From Conidiobolus incongruus B7586 (Eukaryota > Entomophthoromycota > Entomophthoromycetes > Entomophthorales > Conidiobolaceae): DNA of 59,569 bases. Numbering within the stretch: the stretch's first letter is position 1; each line of letters opens with the position of its first letter. The notes under the pieces are model-generated. The model ran no database searches. It was given only the letters and a program-made list of their open reading frames with translations, and was not told the origin of the DNA. The DNA lies in the NCBI GenBank assembly GCA_000697335.1, contig JNEM01010760.1, forward strand, positions 1-59,569, in the 5' to 3' direction. Shown here piece by piece: positions 57,747-59,569 of the stretch. A program made the position numbers and the translations under genes.

Positions 57747-59569
57747 TAAAATTTGGTAAAATATTTCTATACTCTATTGGAATTTATAAGGTATTTAATC
57801 TATTAATTTTATATAACACTATCAATTCTTAATTTGACTCTATTATAATTTCTACATACAAAATTAATTTAATAATTTTATGAAAATATTTTCACTTTAA
57901 TTTCGATGGTGATTAATTTGCGTAATATATTTAAATTATTATAACAATATTAAAATATATTTTATACTTAAAATATTTTATCTTTGAATTTCATTCTTTT
58001 TAAACAATTTGCTTATATAATATATACACTTAAATTTTTTAGAAGGAATTAAGAATAATTCCAAATGCTTGTTTATTAAATATATATTATTATTTAAAAA
58101 TTTTTAAACTTCTAATAAAATATATATTAGAATTATATATAATCAATTAATAACATGTAAAAGATATTTTTGTATAAAATACTTTGAGTTCAATCTAAAA
58201 TTGCAAATCATCAATCCTTTGTTTTATTATATATCTCTACTACTTTAGATAATTACCATATTTTATAGTGAAAATACTATATAAAAAATACTTAATTGGC
58301 AATATTTGTTTATTATTAGTTTTGTTAATTGATAAAATTACTTATTGATTCTAATTTATTTTTAATGTCACAGTCACATTTTATTAAGGTAAAATTATCC
58401 AAAAAATTGCTTTATTAAATAATCATAAATTTTAATTAATTGGGATAAATATTTTAACTAATAAAAATATATTCACAATATGTTGATTATTAAACTTTTA
58501 AAAGCTTGATTCTGATATATGATTTTTTTTCTAATAATTGATATGCTAATAAAAGTTTATAATAATAAATGGATTAGAAATCAAATTCCCTAATTATGAG
58601 TAATATGTATTTCTGAACTCTTAAAGTTCAATAATTTAATAAAAATTAATAAATCTATTATTTCATATCCCAATTTTATACAATATCAACAAATAATATC
58701 CTTGGATTGTTTGAATATTTTATATATTATAAATTTAATATCAAAGTAATTATATTCCATTTATATGTTAATTTAAAAAATTTAAATTATAGTTAGAATA
58801 TTTGCTAATATAAAAGACTATTACTTAAATCTTATAAATTTTAGCCAATAATAAGATAAAAATAATATATTATATATGACATATTTAAATATTTAATAGG
58901 AAAAGTTTGTGAATGCTATTTTATTAATAATTAAATAAATTTATAAAAATTCAAATAAATAAACTAATTTAAATTATATACTCAAATATTCAATAGCAAT
59001 ATTTACCTTAATCTCCAATATATATTATATATCAGAATTTAAAATTTTTAATATTAATTAAATATAAGATTAAATTTTATATTGATAATCAACTAGAGGA
59101 TGCAAATAGAATATATAAAGCTATAATTACCATATATGGCATATATTTTTAGATAAGAATAATTAAGTAATATTTTTGCTAGATTAAATAACAATAATTA
59201 TATTTTTTAAATATAAACTTATTTTAAAAGATAAAAATTATTCTTTTAAAAAAAGTTATATTAAAAACAATTATATAAAATAAAAAATTAAAGTTATTTT
59301 ATGTTATAAAAATAATTATTATATTATCACTTTAAATTTAAATTATTTTTGAAATTAATTTTGATATTATTATTAATAAAAATTTTTATCAATATCTTAA
59401 AGGATAGTATTTATAAATAAGATTAATCATAGTGTATAATATGATAAATCTAATATATTTTATCTTGATTTATAATTTTTGAATATATTATCAATTAAGA
59501 ATTTTCTTTTTAAAATATATTTTAAATTGAATATTTTTTTTAATATTAAATATAATACAGATATATATT
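57747..59569. other. AT-rich intergenic DNA to the window end
   Basis: Nothing supported; extremely AT-rich from about 57950. Confidence 0.6.

Noticed and set aside
1-59569. CRISPR array, bacterial operons or phage genes
   Set aside because: No regularly spaced repeats, and genes have introns, TATA boxes and eukaryotic families; nothing prokaryotic is seen.

Overview
This window is a very A+T-rich eukaryotic segment (roughly four fifths A+T by eye outside the genes). Its genes have short GT..AG introns (34 to 122 nt here), it uses the standard code, and long gene-poor stretches are filled with decayed transposons. The gene set (PNGase A-like secreted amidase, fungal-type 1-Cys peroxiredoxin, SGF29, PRP3, DUF3128, Kelch-TM protein, profilin) together with C-to-T decay of repeats suggests a fungus, probably an early-diverging (zygomycete-grade) lineage. 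This is an inference; I cannot name the species.

Layout. 0-3.8 kb: nested Tc1-like DNA transposons (one outer copy holding a full copy and a 396-bp transposase-less derivative). 4.6 kb: degenerate tRNA-Gln. 7.7-8.9 kb: first SLC35F6-like membrane transporter. 9.8 kb: tRNA-Arg(UCU). 10.5-10.9 kb: a three-exon DUF3128 gene. 12.5-15.2 kb: pogo/Fot1-like relic with a Tc1-like copy inside it. 16.9-23.4 kb: the main gene cluster, with a His/Asn-rich protein of unknown function (minus), SGF29 of SAGA (plus), PRP3 of the U4/U6 snRNP (minus) and a second SLC35F6-like paralogue (minus). 23.9-29.5 kb: coding-like scraps and AT-rich DNA. 29.5-33.6 kb: a TIR-bounded element holding another Tc1-like copy. 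33.8-35.4 kb: a Kelch-repeat membrane protein gene that looks recently inactivated. 36.4-40.5 kb: a gene graveyard (cysteine-rich scraps, a mariner fragment, a partial PNGase A copy). 42.2-44.0 kb: intact secreted PNGase A-like gene. 45.2-46.4 kb: second pogo-like relic. 48.3-48.9 kb: intact 1-Cys peroxiredoxin. 49.0-50.5 kb: an unidentified same-frame pseudogene, a GC-richer LTR-like island and a profilin pseudogene. 51.9-52.4 kb: Bet1/Sft1-type SNARE. 53.9-54.9 kb: two-helix membrane protein with a PPxY motif. 57.4-57.7 kb: intact profilin.

The intact genes are housekeeping functions (splicing, histone-mark reading, ER-Golgi fusion, peroxide detoxification, actin dynamics, transport) and do not form one pathway. 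The more notable pattern is local duplication and decay: PNGase A and profilin each have an intact copy with a broken copy a few kb away, SLC35F6 has two diverged intact copies, and the Tc1-like copies carry almost only C-to-T and G-to-A differences, as expected of RIP-like or methylation-driven mutation. I found no convincing undescribed multi-gene system.
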